8,672 bases of DNA, taken from NCBI GenBank assembly GCA_019264505.1, contig JAHUZY010000475.1:1-8672 (forward strand), in the 5' to 3' direction. Within the stretch, counting starts at the first letter, position 1; each line of letters begins with the position of its first letter. This stretch comes from Phenylobacterium sp. Its GTDB lineage: Bacteria; Pseudomonadota; Alphaproteobacteria; Caulobacterales; Caulobacteraceae. The notes beneath the pieces are model-generated. The model searched no databases. It worked only from the letters and a program-made list of their open reading frames with translations, and was not told the origin of the DNA. Of the stretch, positions 7,970 to 8,672 are shown in pieces. Both the position numbers and the translations under genes were made by a program.

Positions 7970-7972
7970 GGG
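7956..7972. terminator. Hairpin spanning the overlapping stop codons of convergent genes
   Basis: CCCTCA-ACGCC-TGAGGG is a perfect 6-bp stem with a 5-nt loop. The left arm contains the TCA that is the stop of the minus-strand gene, and the right arm contains the TGA of the plus-strand gene. Being symmetrical, it could act in both directions. No T-run follows on either strand, so it is not a classical rho-independent terminator. Confidence 0.4.
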
Positions 7973-8672
7973 CGGACTCCAGGGCAGGGGCGAAGTCGCC
8001 GCAGGGTTCGGTCTGCACCTCGGCCAGGCCCAGCCAGCCGGCCATCAGGCGCAGCTCGACGGCCAGGCGCTCCGGGGTGTCGGGGGTCGCGTCCGGCTCG
8101 GCGTGAGTCGCCATCACCCGGAGGACGCCCGCCTTGCGGTCGGCCTTCAGGTCCACCCGGGCGGTGATCGCCTCGCCTTCCAGGAAGGGCAGGACATAGT
8201 AGCCGTGGGTGCGCTTCTCGGCCGGGGTGTAGATCTCAAGCCGGACCCGCACTCCGAACAGCCGCTCCGTCCGCTCCCGAAACCAGATCAGGTTGTCGAA
8301 GGGCGAGAGCAGGGCTGCGCCGCTGATCTGCCGAGGCCGGCGGGCGGCCGGATCGAGATAGGCGCCTTGGTCCCAGCCGCGGACGGTGACAGGAACCAGG
8401 TCGCCGGCCTCCACCAGTTCGGCGATCCGCGCCCGGGTCTCGACCGGCGCCATGCGGAAATAGTCCCGCAGGTCCCGTTCGGTGGCCACGCCCTGCGCCC
8501 TGGCGGCGATCCGCACCAGCGCCCGTTGAGCATCCTCGCGCGACGGCGTCGGCGCCCCGTGGACCTCTGGCGGCAGCACCTCGTGGGGCAGGCCGTAAAC
8601 CCGCTCGAAAGTCGCCCGCCGTGTGGCGGTGGTCAGGCGCCCGGTCCAGAACAGGCATTCGGCCGCCCGCTT
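7959..8672 (-). CDS. YcaQ/AlkZ-family DNA glycosylase, C-terminal part
   Basis: The final 237 residues of a gene that begins beyond the right edge; the frame is open to base 8672. A GTG at 8579 is therefore only an internal codon. The sequence matches the winged-helix YcaQ/AlkZ family (HTH_42), which removes alkylated bases and unhooks interstrand crosslinks. The conserved stretch includes ALLSPFDNLIWFRERTERLFG, then LEIYTPAEKRTHGYYVLPFLEGE, then ARVDLKADRKAGVLRV in the last third of the protein. Upstream, AAECLFWTGRLTTATRR fits the second winged-helix part. The N-terminal region with the catalytic glutamine motif is off-window, so activity cannot be judged. The gene converges on the FkbM-like methyltransferase, overlapping it by 11 nt. 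Confidence 0.85.
   Translation of the reverse strand, partial: KRAAECLFWTGRLTTATRRATFERVYGLPHEVLPPEVHGAPTPSREDAQRALVRIAARAQGVATERDLRDYFRMAPVETRARIAELVEAGDLVPVTVRGWDQGAYLDPAARRPRQISGAALLSPFDNLIWFRERTERLFGVRVRLEIYTPAEKRTHGYYVLPFLEGEAITARVDLKADRKAGVLRVMATHAEPDATPDTPERLAVELRLMAGWLGLAEVQTEPCGDFAPALESALRR

Noticed and set aside
8236..8658. Other minus-strand frames inside the DNA glycosylase gene
   Set aside because: They are out of frame with the conserved YcaQ sequence and show no family motifs.

Overview
The window is GC-rich chromosomal DNA in which coding regions sit close together. Gene content and sequence style (a METTL20-like methyltransferase, UbiA, an alphaproteobacterial-looking ABC exporter pair, and a TTGAC/CTAG-type promoter) suggest an alphaproteobacterium, most likely of the Caulobacter/Phenylobacterium group. 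The genus is inferred from resemblance, not tested. There are no RNA genes, CRISPR arrays, insertion sequences or phage genes that I can support.

Left part (1-3071, all on the minus strand). Read in the direction of transcription: ubiA (4-hydroxybenzoate polyprenyltransferase, ubiquinone synthesis), then an XRE-type regulator with an MmyB-like sensor domain, then a membrane fatty acid desaturase, then the start of a METTL20/ETFB-lysine-methyltransferase-like gene that runs off the left edge. The regulator lies 48 nt upstream of the desaturase, and a short inverted repeat sits at each end of the regulator gene. A lipid-sensing regulator/desaturase unit is a reasonable hypothesis.

Middle (3072-3481). 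This 410-nt region separates divergent transcription units and is the least explained part of the window. It holds two candidate back-to-back promoters. A well-formed 18-codon upstream ORF (MTMHLAPNPHRCVAATRT) has a strong AGGAGGG ribosome binding site. About 210 nt of GC-rich leader with palindromes then precedes the first ABC gene, whose ATG has no visible Shine-Dalgarno sequence.

Right part (3482-8672). Two tandem, collinear ABCB-type half-transporters (597 and 595 aa, 19 nt apart, all nucleotide-binding motifs intact in both) are followed after 77 nt by an FkbM-like SAM-dependent methyltransferase with a TTG start. The methyltransferase converges on, and overlaps by 11 nt, a YcaQ/AlkZ-type DNA glycosylase gene on the minus strand that runs off the right edge. 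A perfect 6-bp hairpin contains both stop codons.

Most of the window is ordinary chromosomal content. The best candidate for something undescribed is the leader-peptide region ahead of the ABC exporter pair, followed by the regulator/desaturase unit.
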